This document shows positions 17,601-26,721 of a stretch of DNA of 46,956 bases, one piece after another. The translations under genes and the position numbers were made by a program. Under the pieces are notes generated by a model that saw only the letters and a program-made list of their open reading frames with translations, made no database searches and was not told where the DNA came from. Where the stretch lies: positions 1 to 46,956 of the forward strand of contig VRUK01000020.1 in assembly GCA_019456195.1 (NCBI GenBank), written 5' to 3'. This DNA comes from Planctomycetota bacterium. Lineage in GTDB: Bacteria > Planctomycetota > Phycisphaerae > Sedimentisphaerales > Anaerobacaceae. Within the stretch, counting starts at the first letter, position 1; each line of letters begins with the position of its first letter.

Positions 17601-19202
17601 CTGTATGATGGGCCAATCACGTTAACTCATAGCGCCCACGTAAAAGCACAGATATTGAATGGGCGATCATGGAGCGCCATGACCGAAGCAACTTTCGCAA
17701 TCGGCCCATTAACTGACAACCTTCGCATCACGGAGATTATGTATAATCCATATAATCCGAACACCGAGTACGTTGAGTTGAAAAACATCGGGGCCGGAAC
17801 GATTAATCTGAATCTGGTTAAATTTACAAACGGTATTGATTTCACCTTCCCGAATATGGAGCTTGCACCCAATGAATATGTCGTAATCGTTCAGGACCGC
17901 CAAGCCTTTGAAACCAGATACGGCCAAAGGATTAATATAGCCGGCGAATATTCACGCAGATTAAATGACGCGGGAGAGCGAATAAAACTGGAAGACGCTG
18001 CCGGTCAAACTATTCTGGACTTCGACTACAAAGACGGCTGGCGCTCGATTACAGATGGTGACGGTTTCTCTCTGACAGTAATTGACCCTGCCAACACTGA
18101 CCCATACGGCTGGAACGAGAAAGACTCATGGCGAGGGAGTGCATATCTCAGCGGTTCGCCGGGTGAAGATGACAGCGGAATTATCCCTGCCCCGGGTGCG
18201 GTGGTTATTAACGAGGTGCTGGCTCATTCACACGCCGATGCTTCGGACTGGATAGAGCTGCATAATACCACCGACACTGCTATCGACATTGGCGACTGGT
18301 TCCTGAGTGACAGCAGTTCCGATTTAGCCAAATACCGGATTGCCCCGGGGACAATAATTGCTCCGAATGGATATATTGTTTTCTACGAAGACCAGCATTT
18401 CAACAACATAGCTGCTCCAGGTGCTTATCAGCCCTTTGCCTTGAGCGAGAACGGTGAACGGCTGTATCTAAGCTCGGCCGAAGGTATCCTGTTGACAGGC
18501 TATAGACAGGTAGAAGATTTCGGCGGCTCCCAGACCGGTGTATCTTTGGGCCGATACTATAAGCCCAGCACCGGTAACTACAACTTTGTTCCGATGTCGC
18601 AGAATACTCCAGGTTCAGCTAATGCCTATCCGAAGGTCGGCCCGATAGTCATCAACGAGATCATGTACAATCCATCATGGCCTGAAGGCGGCTCATATAC
18701 TAATGACCAGTATGAATATGTAGAACTGCACAACATCAGCAGTGAACCTGTCACCTTATATCGTGACGACAAAGCTCAGCCGTGGAAGTTTACCGACGGT
18801 ATTGACTTTACTTTTCCTGAAGATGTTCCCGTTACGATAGCTGCCGGGGGATATCTGTTGGTGGTCAAGGATCCGGAGGCGTTTTCCTGGCGGTATCCGG
18901 CCGTCCCTGTTGAGAATATTCTTGGCCCTTACAGCGGCAGCTTAAACAATGCCGGTGAGAGGCTGGAGCTTTCGATGCCGGGTGATGTTGATGAGACCGG
19001 CACACTTTATTACATTCGCGTTGACAGAGTCACTTACAGCGATGGTTCTCATCCTGAGGATTCACCCGATGGAATTGACCACTGGCCAACCGATCCGGAC
19101 GACGGCTGGGTGTCTTTGTCCCGCGTGTCCGGCCAAAACTACGGCAACGACCCTTACAACTGGATCGCCTCTGCGCCTTCACCCGGATCCGTCAATCCGT
19201 AA
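14652..19202 (+). CDS. Secreted 1516-residue protein: dockerin-like, lamin-tail repeats and CotH kinase-like domain
   Basis: A signal peptide (IPLIVLILSFCLIGSVWG) is followed by a dockerin-like double calcium loop (GDLNGDCYVDMLDIQIFAEQWLE, then DFDGVNGVDMSDFGLLTQNW, to about residue 80). A lamin-tail domain follows (VINEFMASNSNSFADPQGDYDDWIEIYN). Next are a chitobiase-like beta segment (YYTIDGSEPYNFD, about 275) and a CotH-like region at about 465-680 with LFINGEYKGFFNPCEHIKDEF, WDIMTMNG, NWDWPQNN and FFIWDIEGG. A second YYTLDGSDPRF segment and three more lamin-tail domains (ITEIMYNPYN, VINEVLAHSHADASDWIELHN, INEIMYNPSW) end the protein. CotH proteins phosphorylate surface proteins in spores and in other bacteria. 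Here an extracellular matrix or attachment role is likely. The start is GTG. Confidence 0.85.
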   Translation: MYKSEKIPLIVLILSFCLIGSVWGICPSGDLNGDCYVDMLDIQIFAEQWLEPSDPNSEPNYADFDGVNGVDMSDFGLLTQNWHQAGNPLVINEFMASNSNSFADPQGDYDDWIEIYNSGNYAVNIEGMYLTDNLSEPTKWRIHSDTRGESTMPPGGYVLIWADGETASAGLHANFKLSADGEEIALFGSDGSTLIDSVSFPEQAGDISFGRYPDAEEQLRFLSSPTPAAENSGVYLGEVAIPKFSQKRGFYTTPFSVTIATETKDAVIYYTIDGSEPYNFDTSSRSRSPGGMIYSVPITVNKTTCLRAKAIKPGYRSSDIKTHTYMMNASDAHRSLPVISLVGDDRKTFYEPDGVMAIVGGSYVNNGQWSASGQDSHNNPMHRGMAYERPVSFEWMKPESRGRSLQDTPDLQINCGLRVHGSNYMRPRYTRSDGVWSGNSKYSLRLYFRSRYGKSRLNYPLFPFENQRFKSIVLRGGHNDRTNPFIKDELQRRLHKDMGNVASVGTMANLFINGEYKGFFNPCEHIKDEFCRQWYKSDKDWDIMTMNGVRDGDAVSFNELTNYARNNNLANDIHYQYVSERLDIPAFADYLILQLWSGNWDWPQNNWSAASERSEEGKWRFFIWDIEGGMYNDRLNTVFFDSLNSQGNANGYLYRALKVNNNFKQIFADRINKHFYNNGALSEENITNRFLELQDQMSGVIPNMNTYTIDTWVPNRLDIFLAACIKEGLFTIAGPTFKINDLDQHGGHISASDTLTITSTGRFNTLYYTLDGSDPRFQGLPQQDTNATTLVYENNDKRVFVSSRSSSDIWKDPGVFNDSRWLESVGGPGGVGYDRNSTYSHLITLDLEEQMYDKNAACYIRIPFTLDARQSGYDSMGLNIRYDDGFIAYLNGVEVARRNFLGTPAANSRANQDRPNTEAFNFEYIDISDFLSELQTGNNLLAIHGLNFSPTSSEFLISAELVAGKSSSSPDDNNDSDITTGVLLYDGPITLTHSAHVKAQILNGRSWSAMTEATFAIGPLTDNLRITEIMYNPYNPNTEYVELKNIGAGTINLNLVKFTNGIDFTFPNMELAPNEYVVIVQDRQAFETRYGQRINIAGEYSRRLNDAGERIKLEDAAGQTILDFDYKDGWRSITDGDGFSLTVIDPANTDPYGWNEKDSWRGSAYLSGSPGEDDSGIIPAPGAVVINEVLAHSHADASDWIELHNTTDTAIDIGDWFLSDSSSDLAKYRIAPGTIIAPNGYIVFYEDQHFNNIAAPGAYQPFALSENGERLYLSSAEGILLTGYRQVEDFGGSQTGVSLGRYYKPSTGNYNFVPMSQNTPGSANAYPKVGPIVINEIMYNPSWPEGGSYTNDQYEYVELHNISSEPVTLYRDDKAQPWKFTDGIDFTFPEDVPVTIAAGGYLLVVKDPEAFSWRYPAVPVENILGPYSGSLNNAGERLELSMPGDVDETGTLYYIRVDRVTYSDGSHPEDSPDGIDHWPTDPDDGWVSLSRVSGQNYGNDPYNWIASAPSPGSVNP

Positions 19203-19358
19203 CATCACAAATAAAGTCAGCTTGTACAATGACCTTTGGCAAAGACAAAAACAGGCTAAGCAACAGGCAATATACTGGCTTTTTCAATTCTGATTTGTTA
19301 TCTTATGGACAATAGAGCTTTACCGAATTTTCAAGTGCCTTGAAATGAGGAGTGTCAG

Positions 19359-22300
19359 ATGTACAAATACATTTCTTTACTTGTTCTTTTCCTTGTAGTT
19401 CTTATTAATCCCGCTTTTACCAAAGCCGAAGACTGGCCTACCTTTATGCACGACAACCAAAGAAGCGGTGTTACTTCCGAACAGCTTCAACCACCCCTGA
19501 GCCAATCATGGGTGTTCAAATCAGCGCATCAGCCGCAGCCTGCATGGCCGCTCCCGGCAAAGCAGGATTTCTGGCACCGCCATTTTAACCTCAGGGCAAC
19601 AACAGCTTATGACCGGGCATACCATGTTGTTGGAGCCGGTGACATGGTGTTCTTCGGCTCATCGGCGGATGATAAAGTTTATGCTCTGGACGCACTGACC
19701 GGCCAGGAACGCTGGGCGTTCTTCACACAGGCACCTGTCCGGCTGGCCCCTTCCGTATCGGGTAACAAAGTGTACGCCGGTTCTGATGATGGTTATGTCT
19801 ATTGCCTCTCGCGTGATAACGGCTCGCTGATATGGAAGTACAAGGCGTCCGATAGTCAGCTTATGATTCCGGGTAATGAACGAATCATATCAACCTGGCC
19901 GGTACGAACGGGCATATTAATTGACAAAGGAAATCTGTACAGCACCGCCGGCTTGTTCCCCAATCAGCAAACATTCCTGCTGGCGCTCGATGCCGAAGAC
20001 GGTTCGGTAACATGGAAGCAGAAGGTCGATGTCTCACCGCAGGGTTATATGTTAGCCTCGGACAAGCAGCTATATGTTCCGACAGGACGAACAAACCCGG
20101 CGATTTTCGCCCGCGACGATGGCAGGTTACTGGGACAACTACCCAGTGCCGGCGGAACCTTCGCGCTGTTGGCACAGGACGTTCTTGTCACCGGGCCTGG
20201 CCGCGGCTCAAAAGAGCTTAACGTAGCCGACGTCGATACGCAGTACAAAATCGCAACGTTCGATGGTTTAAGCATGTTGGTGAACGGCTCAATTGCGTAC
20301 ACGCTTTCCGAAAAGAAACTCTCAGCCCTCAATCGGGACCTGTATCTTAAGTTGTCGAGAGAAAGAAATAAATTAAGCGACCAGTCTAAAAAGCTCAGAG
20401 ACCAGTTAAAGAAAGCAGACAAAAACACAGACATAGCAAAGCAATTGATAGGAAACTTACGCACAATCACAAATCAAATCAGTGAATTATCAAAGAAAAT
20501 GAAGGACTGTTACCTCTGGACGGTTGACTGTGATTACCCGCACTCGATGATTATGGCAGGTAATGTCCTTTACCTCGGTGGAGATAACAAGGTAGCCGCC
20601 TTTGAGGCCCAAAATGGTAACGCTATCTGGACCGCTCCTGTTGAAGGCAAAGCGTTTGGCTTGAGCGCAGCAAATGGCGGGCTTTATGTCAGTACCGACA
20701 AAGGGCAAATACACTGTTTTAGAAGCGGCCTGAAAACCGGCACAACAGTGATAGCAGCAAAAACACAAACCAATCCTTATCCTAATGATTCTCTTACGAA
20801 ACTATATGCCCGGGCGGCAAAGCTCATAACCGAACAAACAGGCATCACAAAAGGATACTGCCTCGTTCTTGATAACGGCCGGGGAAGATTGGCCTCTGAG
20901 CTTGCCCGAAAAACTGACCTGAAAATAGTCGGCGTCGAAAAAGACTCCGGTCAGGTAGCAGCCGCACGAAACGCCCTCGACAAGGCCGGACTTTATGGCA
21001 GAGTTGTTGTGCATCAAAAAGAGTCTGCAACGCTGCCTTATACACAATACTTCGCTAATCTCATAACCTCAGACCATGCCCTTAGAACAGGTGAGCTTCC
21101 TTCGGCGCCGGACGAAGTTTTTAAAGTGCTCAGACCTTATGGCGGGACTGTCGCTTTGGTTCTGCCGGCCAATAAGTTCAACCGGCAAAAACTTCAAACG
21201 TGGGGACAACCATTTCTGAACGACTGGAATATACTCAATATGGGCGAAATTGTCCTGGCATGGGCCACACGCAAAGAGCTGGAAGGCGCAGGAGAATGGA
21301 CACACATTTACGCAGAACCGGGTAATGTAGCCTGCAGCCAGGATACAATCGTCAAGGGTGACATGGCTGTCCAGTGGTTCGGCCTGCCCGGACCAAGATA
21401 TATGATTGACCGTCACCACCGCAATATACCGCCTCTTGTTAAAGACGGGCGTCTATTCGCTCCGGGCGATAATGTGGTTTTTGCCGTAGATGCCTACAAC
21501 GGAACAATCGAATGGAAAATCGAGGTCCCCAATTCACGCCGCCTTGGGGCATTTCTGGATTGCGGCAGTATGGCCGTGGACGAACAGTTCCTGTATCTGG
21601 CTGCCGAAGACAAATGCCACGCTTTCGATGTTCAAACCGGTCAGCGCCGTATTACTTATAAATTGCCTCAACTAATCAGTTCCGAGCCGCGCCAGTGGGG
21701 CCTCGTCGCATACACCGATAACATACTTTTCGGAAGCGGCCGAAGAAAAGGAGCTTCCTATACAGAGACCAGCTATGAGACGGACGATGCGCTCTGGTAC
21801 AGAGACATGAAGGTGGTGGTAAGCGATTATCTGTTCGCAATGGACAAGACAAAACGCCGGCTGCTTTGGAAATACAAAAGCGGGCTTATCCTGAACACCA
21901 CTATTGCCATAGGCGGCGGAAGAATATACTTCATCGAAACCAACAGCCCGAAAGCCATGGCCGACACCCTTGGGCGGATGCCAGTCAAAACATTATTCGA
22001 CGGAGGCGACCAATATCTCGTTGCTATTGATACCGAGACCGGTGAGGTACTCTTCAAAGAAAAAATCGATGTCAGTAATTTTAAAGAGCCCGTGTATATT
22101 AACTATGCCAAAGATATACTTCTTTTAAGCGGCTCCAGACTCGATGGACGCTCCATTGGCTATTATTATAAAACTTATAATGCGCGTTCCGGCAAACTCC
22201 TCTGGCAGACAGACCATATTACCAACCTCGCCATTGACGGCGGTCATGGTGAATACAATCGTCACCCGACGATTATTGACGAATCAGTTTATGCCTGGCC

Positions 22301-22595
22301 CTATACGTACGACCTGAAAACGGGCAAAAAAATCGAAGGATGGGAATTTGACCGTCACGGGCACGGCTGCGGGGGAGTCTCAGCCTCGGCACAATGTTTG
22401 TTCTGGCGAGGCGGCAATCCATGGATGTACGACCTGGGCCCCAATGGAGGGCCACGCCAGCTAAATAAAGTCTCACGACCGGGCTGCTGGATCAATATTA
22501 TACCTGCCGGTGGGCTTGTTCTTATTCCCGAAAGCAGCTCGGGTTGTACATGCAGCTTTCCCATACAGACCTCGATGGCCTTTGTTCCTAAATAG
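19359..22595 (+). CDS. PQQ-like beta-propeller protein with inserted coiled coil and methyltransferase-like domain
   Basis: 1078 residues with a signal peptide (ISLLVLFLVVLINPAFTKA). The first propeller blades carry WPTFMHDNQRSGVT, VYALDALTGQERW, VYAGSDDGYVYCLSRDNGSLIWKY and LLALDAEDGSVTWK. A charged coiled coil follows at about 325-385, then more blades. At about 480-610 there is a Rossmann-type insert (GYCLVLDNGRGRLASELARKTDLKIVGVEKDSGQVAAARNAL, LRPYGGTVALVLP) that reads as a class I methyltransferase fold. The propeller then resumes (VVFAVDAYNGTIEWKIEVPNSRR, YLVAIDTETGEVLFKEKI) to the end. GAGGAG before the ATG supports the start. Such propellers are usually in the periplasm, where SAM is not expected, so the insert may be a non-catalytic remnant. 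The substrate is unknown. Confidence 0.85.
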   Translation: MYKYISLLVLFLVVLINPAFTKAEDWPTFMHDNQRSGVTSEQLQPPLSQSWVFKSAHQPQPAWPLPAKQDFWHRHFNLRATTAYDRAYHVVGAGDMVFFGSSADDKVYALDALTGQERWAFFTQAPVRLAPSVSGNKVYAGSDDGYVYCLSRDNGSLIWKYKASDSQLMIPGNERIISTWPVRTGILIDKGNLYSTAGLFPNQQTFLLALDAEDGSVTWKQKVDVSPQGYMLASDKQLYVPTGRTNPAIFARDDGRLLGQLPSAGGTFALLAQDVLVTGPGRGSKELNVADVDTQYKIATFDGLSMLVNGSIAYTLSEKKLSALNRDLYLKLSRERNKLSDQSKKLRDQLKKADKNTDIAKQLIGNLRTITNQISELSKKMKDCYLWTVDCDYPHSMIMAGNVLYLGGDNKVAAFEAQNGNAIWTAPVEGKAFGLSAANGGLYVSTDKGQIHCFRSGLKTGTTVIAAKTQTNPYPNDSLTKLYARAAKLITEQTGITKGYCLVLDNGRGRLASELARKTDLKIVGVEKDSGQVAAARNALDKAGLYGRVVVHQKESATLPYTQYFANLITSDHALRTGELPSAPDEVFKVLRPYGGTVALVLPANKFNRQKLQTWGQPFLNDWNILNMGEIVLAWATRKELEGAGEWTHIYAEPGNVACSQDTIVKGDMAVQWFGLPGPRYMIDRHHRNIPPLVKDGRLFAPGDNVVFAVDAYNGTIEWKIEVPNSRRLGAFLDCGSMAVDEQFLYLAAEDKCHAFDVQTGQRRITYKLPQLISSEPRQWGLVAYTDNILFGSGRRKGASYTETSYETDDALWYRDMKVVVSDYLFAMDKTKRRLLWKYKSGLILNTTIAIGGGRIYFIETNSPKAMADTLGRMPVKTLFDGGDQYLVAIDTETGEVLFKEKIDVSNFKEPVYINYAKDILLLSGSRLDGRSIGYYYKTYNARSGKLLWQTDHITNLAIDGGHGEYNRHPTIIDESVYAWPYTYDLKTGKKIEGWEFDRHGHGCGGVSASAQCLFWRGGNPWMYDLGPNGGPRQLNKVSRPGCWINIIPAGGLVLIPESSSGCTCSFPIQTSMAFVPK

Positions 22596-22678
22596 ACTCG
22601 TGAAACAAAAATCGGAGCTGAACAGGTTCCTTAGCTAAAACTATTTGAACTCTCTCGTATATCGAGTGCGGCAAAAGC

Positions 22679-23860
22679 ATGAACTCAAAACAACGGATAG
22701 CCTCAGCGATGGACCATAAAAAGCCGGACCGGGTTCCGGTAATGTGCCAGCTTGCTCTCGGCCACTACTTCTTACACTGCAATTACAATCCTTCGGAAAT
22801 CTGGTTCAACAGCGAAACCTTTGCCAAAGCCCAGGTTGAATTACAGCAAAAATATAACTTCGACGGCATCCTGTTAAACTTACCCGGCAGACCGCCAGAC
22901 TGGAAAAACAATCTTAAGTCATATAAGAAAATCGGCAATAACGAACACCTGCTGTGGAAGTCGGGACTGGAAACAGTCTTCCCTCCTGATGATAATCCGC
23001 AGACATACAAGCCTGAGCAAATGCCTCTTGAGCGGGCGAACTATAATACCGTTGACATTGACGACCCCGCCACATACAGATTGTCCGGCTATGTATGGAA
23101 CACATGGCACATCCCCGAGCTATGGGAAATCGAGCCCAAGGCTGACCTTTGCGAGCCAACTGCTTATCCTGAATGGTTCACAGGCACGCTTCGCAAAGCC
23201 CGGCAGCTTGCACCAGACATCTCAATACACGCAGAAGTATTCTCGCCTTTCACTCATCTTATGGAGTTGTTCGGGTACGAACAGGCCCTTCTTGCCCTTC
23301 TCGATAATCCGGCTACCTGCCATAAGGCGCTTGAATTTTTTACGCGAATGGTTCTTGCGCAAGTTGAATTATACGCCGGATGCCACCCTGATGCCATCCT
23401 TGTAAGTTCGGCCTTCGCAGGCGCAGGCTTCATCAGCCGTCAAATGTATGAAGAATTCGTAGCCCCTTATGAAGACAGCATCTATAAAATGATACTCAGA
23501 TTCGGCATTAAATCATACGTTCACACCTGCGGCGCAATCGGCGACCGTCTGGACCTTATGAGCCGGACCGCCGTTGATGGAATTGACACATTAGACCCCC
23601 CGCCACTCGGTACCGTACATTTGGAAGATGCGAAATCAAAGTACGGCCGCCGATTCTTTTTCAAAGGAAACCTCGATGCCGTCAATGAGATGCTCAATGC
23701 CGATGACAAAACCTTTGAACAGGCCGTAAAGGAAAAAATCAGAATCGGCAAGCCCGGCAGCGGATACATACTTTCTTCGGCATGCAGTGTAGCCCCCCAC
23801 GTCAAACCCAAAAGACTAAAAAAACTCGCAGTCCTGGCAGAACAATTCGGCAAATACTAA
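22679..23860 (+). CDS. Uroporphyrinogen decarboxylase-family protein (MtaA/UroD-like)
   Basis: 393 residues of the UroD superfamily. MNSKQRIASAMDHKKPDRVPV is the typical N-terminus, SIHAEVFSPFTHLMELFGYEQALLALLDNP the middle, and IKSYVHTCGAIGDRLDLMSRTAVDGIDTLDPPPLG with FFKGNLDAVNEML the barrel end. True HemE has a strict N-terminal arginine-rich motif that is absent here, so corrinoid or methyl transfer or another unknown reaction is more likely than heme synthesis. It starts 83 bp after the propeller gene on the same strand and may share its transcript. Large sets of such UroD paralogs are common in planctomycetes and anaerobes. Confidence 0.85.
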   Translation: MNSKQRIASAMDHKKPDRVPVMCQLALGHYFLHCNYNPSEIWFNSETFAKAQVELQQKYNFDGILLNLPGRPPDWKNNLKSYKKIGNNEHLLWKSGLETVFPPDDNPQTYKPEQMPLERANYNTVDIDDPATYRLSGYVWNTWHIPELWEIEPKADLCEPTAYPEWFTGTLRKARQLAPDISIHAEVFSPFTHLMELFGYEQALLALLDNPATCHKALEFFTRMVLAQVELYAGCHPDAILVSSAFAGAGFISRQMYEEFVAPYEDSIYKMILRFGIKSYVHTCGAIGDRLDLMSRTAVDGIDTLDPPPLGTVHLEDAKSKYGRRFFFKGNLDAVNEMLNADDKTFEQAVKEKIRIGKPGSGYILSSACSVAPHVKPKRLKKLAVLAEQFGKY

Positions 23861-23905
23861 CAGAAAAAATTGTAGGCTATCCTCCCCACACCAATCCTAA
23901 ATTTT

Positions 23906-24091
23906 TCATTCCGTATTCTTAATTTTGCTGTCATCCTGATTATTATTTTGCTCATCTGTGTGGTTTTGCGTATCAGGTAGAGAACCATTGGTCGATATAG
24001 CGGCTATCAGTGCACGTGCCACCCAGAAGCCGCTGACAATCACAAATAAGGCCGCAATCACAACAAGAACTATGATTACTACTCCAATCAT
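23906..24091 (-). CDS. Small membrane protein coupled to the symporter gene
   Basis: 61 residues: one long hydrophobic segment (about 2-33, VVIIVLVVIAALFVIVSGFWVARALI) and a polar, Asn/Gln/Asp-rich tail. Its ATG overlaps the symporter stop codon (ATGA), so it is translated with it. It could be an accessory subunit of the transporter, as small partners exist for several SSS carriers, but no family was recognised. Confidence 0.65.
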   Translation of the reverse strand: MIGVVIIVLVVIAALFVIVSGFWVARALIAAISTNGSLPDTQNHTDEQNNNQDDSKIKNTE

Positions 24092-25476
24092 TTACGCTCC
24101 TCGCGAATTTTTGCAATCCAGTGTCCAACTACGTACGCCAATAGTGCCGCACCAAGGGCCGGAATAATAGCGGGCACTTTAGTCACAGACGGGATGATAA
24201 ACTGAAAATATACTGCAACAAGCGTACCAATACCCATCGATAAGATTCCGGCCAGCGGACGCGGACGCTTTATCCACAATCCGATTATTAGTGCAGGCAG
24301 AATCGCTGGGGCCCAAATGCTATAGCAGATAAGCAGGCCGCTGATAATACTCGGAACTGCTACAGCGCCTACGGCGGCAATTGCAGCAATAATTATAGTG
24401 GCGCTTCGACCAATGATCAGAGCCTTATCGTCAGGTACGTTGGCAAACGGCTTGACGATATCCTGAGTAAATGCCACGGCACCGGCGTTGAGAAGTGAAT
24501 CAAGACTGGACATAACTATCGAAACAAGAACGACCAGCAAAAGTGCATAACCCTCGGCAGGCATAACTGATTTGACCAGCTTCAATAAAACGTCATCTTC
24601 AACTGTGCCCTCCGGGATTATACTCCTGGCCGAAATACCCAGTGCTGCCATAACCATAAACCAAGCCACGCTAAAGATACCCGCCGATATAAAACCGTTT
24701 CGTGATATCCGGGTGGTTCTGGACGCCAGCGCCCGATTTGCGTAGGGTGGTATCAGCGTTTCCCCAAGCAAAAAGGCCGTCACAAGACCGACAATCTCAA
24801 TATATGATGTCGAGCCAAGCCCATTGGAGGTGGCAGCCGACGCCTCTTTGGCGAAAGTCGCCGCACCCCCATCCAGATGGAACAACAATACAAACAATAA
24901 CGTAATAGGCAGTAATATGGCGAACGCGGAGAATTGAAAAGCGTCGGTTATTACGCTCGCCCGTAATCCGCCGAATGTCGTATATAGTGCCGTAACACCG
25001 ACGACTATGACCACAGACGACCAGTGAGGCAGTCCGAAGATGTTTTTCAATACGTCACCGCCGGCCTTGGCCATAACCGCTGCAAAGCCGGCACATAATC
25101 CAACGGATATAATCCCGGCAAGAACCTGGCAATCACGGTTGTACTTCTGGCCTATTGCATCGCCCAATGTGTGACAGTTTTTCAGTGCTCTGAGCCGGGG
25201 AGCCACAAGCAAACCGACTAAGATGTTCTGGGCCGAATATGCCAGGCCTATACCAAGAAAAAGTAAGCCGCTGTTGAAACCCCTGCCAACAAAGCCGATT
25301 GAAAAGCCCGGCCCAACATAAGTAGCGGCAAGACTGCCGAATACCAACGCCAGCGGAAGTGCCCGTCTTGCCAATGAAAACTCTTTAAACTCACGGGCTG
25401 CGCGCGCACGAACAGCCACAAATGTAAGCACAACCACGTAGGCTGCAACAACAGCCATAGAGAAGACCGTATGCAC
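24088..25476 (-). CDS. Sodium:solute symporter family (SSS) permease
   Basis: 462 residues with about 13 hydrophobic segments. SSS features are visible: ARAAREFKEFSLARRALPLALVFGSLAATYVGPGFSIGFVGRGF at the N-terminus (the conserved unwound TM1 Gly-rich region), YTTFGGLRASVITDAFQF (the GG-x-x-AV-x-TD-x-x-Q signature region) and VLVSIVMSSLDSLLNAGAVAFTQDI (the SS-x-x-S sodium-site helix). It should import a small organic solute with sodium across the inner membrane. The substrate is not readable from the sequence. Translation starts at GTG 25476 or ATG 25458. Confidence 0.92.
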   Translation of the reverse strand: MHTVFSMAVVAAYVVVLTFVAVRARAAREFKEFSLARRALPLALVFGSLAATYVGPGFSIGFVGRGFNSGLLFLGIGLAYSAQNILVGLLVAPRLRALKNCHTLGDAIGQKYNRDCQVLAGIISVGLCAGFAAVMAKAGGDVLKNIFGLPHWSSVVIVVGVTALYTTFGGLRASVITDAFQFSAFAILLPITLLFVLLFHLDGGAATFAKEASAATSNGLGSTSYIEIVGLVTAFLLGETLIPPYANRALASRTTRISRNGFISAGIFSVAWFMVMAALGISARSIIPEGTVEDDVLLKLVKSVMPAEGYALLLVVLVSIVMSSLDSLLNAGAVAFTQDIVKPFANVPDDKALIIGRSATIIIAAIAAVGAVAVPSIISGLLICYSIWAPAILPALIIGLWIKRPRPLAGILSMGIGTLVAVYFQFIIPSVTKVPAIIPALGAALLAYVVGHWIAKIREERK

Positions 25477-25633
25477 AGTATCGTCCTAATCCGGCACCTT
25501 TTAATTGATTATTTTCTATTGATTATTGATTATTTGATGAACCGCCTTCGGGGGCATTTCTTTATCATTAATCTTTAATCAATACTCATTCCGTAGCGCC
25601 TTCGGCCTGGTTTAGACAGTAACTTCCAGATGT

Positions 25634-26713
25634 CTATTCACGCTTGCTCTGAAACTTTTCTTCTTCCAGCTCGTTAATTACCGCATTCAACTCGGACTCG
25701 GTCTGAATCCAGCCAAATCGCGCATCGACAAGAAAAGTACGGTACCATTGAATCAAATTCTTCGCAAAGTCTTCATCTTTGCAGTAAATCCCAAACGATA
25801 TTTCTCCCGCATGTGAGCCGGTCTTTCTCGGCTTTTTGGGAAAGGCCAGAAGAACCGAGCTTCTGGTTAAAAGAAATTCCAGGTCGGCAACCTGACTGTT
25901 GTAAATCCGGACCCTCCCTGCTTCTATCGCCTCAGGATACTTGCGAAAAAGGAACCTCGCGGCGTTCGCAAAATCAGGCACGCTTAAATTCATTGCCCGG
26001 TGTATTCTTACATCACTGTATTCTTCTATGATTTCATACAAAGTGCTAAGATAATCCTCTATCGGCTTTCTCTCCCCTTCGAACAACATACATGTCCAAA
26101 GCTCACTGTAGCCCGTCGAATCAAGCTGCTCCTGCAGCATTCTCTTGGCAACATTATAGGTTTCACTTCGACTGACCAATACCTTCAGCAGGCGTTCTGT
26201 CAGAATTTTCGCCCAGGCAGGCATGTCATTTGGCAGGGACTCCGGAGGACAAACACCAAGCCGGGTCAGGAGTCTTAGAAACTGCTTTTGGTCGGAACCG
26301 TAGAACCTTCTGCCGACAACGCTGCCCACATTGCCGTCACATTCCATACCATATTGTTTATGATAGCCAAACGACAGGCGGTGAACTTCATAGTCCTGGT
26401 CAATCAGCCTCTTCTCCAACTCACCAATCAGCCAGAGAGCCTGCTTCTCAGGCGCTTTGTCAATCGACAGATGAACATTCGGACACAGCACTATGGGCCT
26501 CTTGCCTATCATCTCAGACAGCGAGCCGAATTCCTCCGCCGCCTCTTCCACCTCCTCTTTACTGTCATACATCTCTACACAAACAAATACCACCAGCACG
26601 TTCTCGAAAATCTTTTTCGGCTGCTGCTCTGATATCGTTAAAGGATCTATCCGTGAAGACTTCTTTTTGTCCTCAAAATAGCAGGATGAACATTGGTAGC
26701 AATCCAAAATCAT
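25634..26713 (-). CDS. Protein with archaeal ThrRS editing-like N-terminal domain, in a sigma-factor operon
   Basis: 359 residues. The first about 135 match the layout of the archaeal threonyl-tRNA synthetase editing domain (a DTD-like fold that removes Ser from tRNA-Thr): an N-terminal strand with Cys/Tyr, ENVLVVFVCVEMYDSKEEVEEAAEEF, VLCPNVHLSIDKAPEKQAL, LEKRLIDQDYEVHRLSFGYHKQYGMECDGN. The catalytic ThrRS parts are absent. Residues about 160-340 form an unrecognised alpha/beta domain (ILTERLLKVLVSRSETYNVAK, MNLSVPDFANAARFLFRKYPEA, LLTRSSVLLAFPKK, EISFGIYCKDEDFAKNLIQWYRTF) that recalls sensor domains of TrmB-type regulators, at low confidence. It lies 8 bp after the 26722-27051 gene and follows the sigma factor, so a regulatory or tRNA-quality role in that module is possible. 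Confidence 0.68.
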   Translation of the reverse strand: MILDCYQCSSCYFEDKKKSSRIDPLTISEQQPKKIFENVLVVFVCVEMYDSKEEVEEAAEEFGSLSEMIGKRPIVLCPNVHLSIDKAPEKQALWLIGELEKRLIDQDYEVHRLSFGYHKQYGMECDGNVGSVVGRRFYGSDQKQFLRLLTRLGVCPPESLPNDMPAWAKILTERLLKVLVSRSETYNVAKRMLQEQLDSTGYSELWTCMLFEGERKPIEDYLSTLYEIIEEYSDVRIHRAMNLSVPDFANAARFLFRKYPEAIEAGRVRIYNSQVADLEFLLTRSSVLLAFPKKPRKTGSHAGEISFGIYCKDEDFAKNLIQWYRTFLVDARFGWIQTESELNAVINELEEEKFQSKRE

Positions 26714-26721
26714 ATTGGTTT

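Noticed and set aside
22679..23860. Annotation of the UroD-family gene as hemE
   Set aside because: The N-terminal substrate-binding motif of true HemE is missing, and there are no heme genes nearby.
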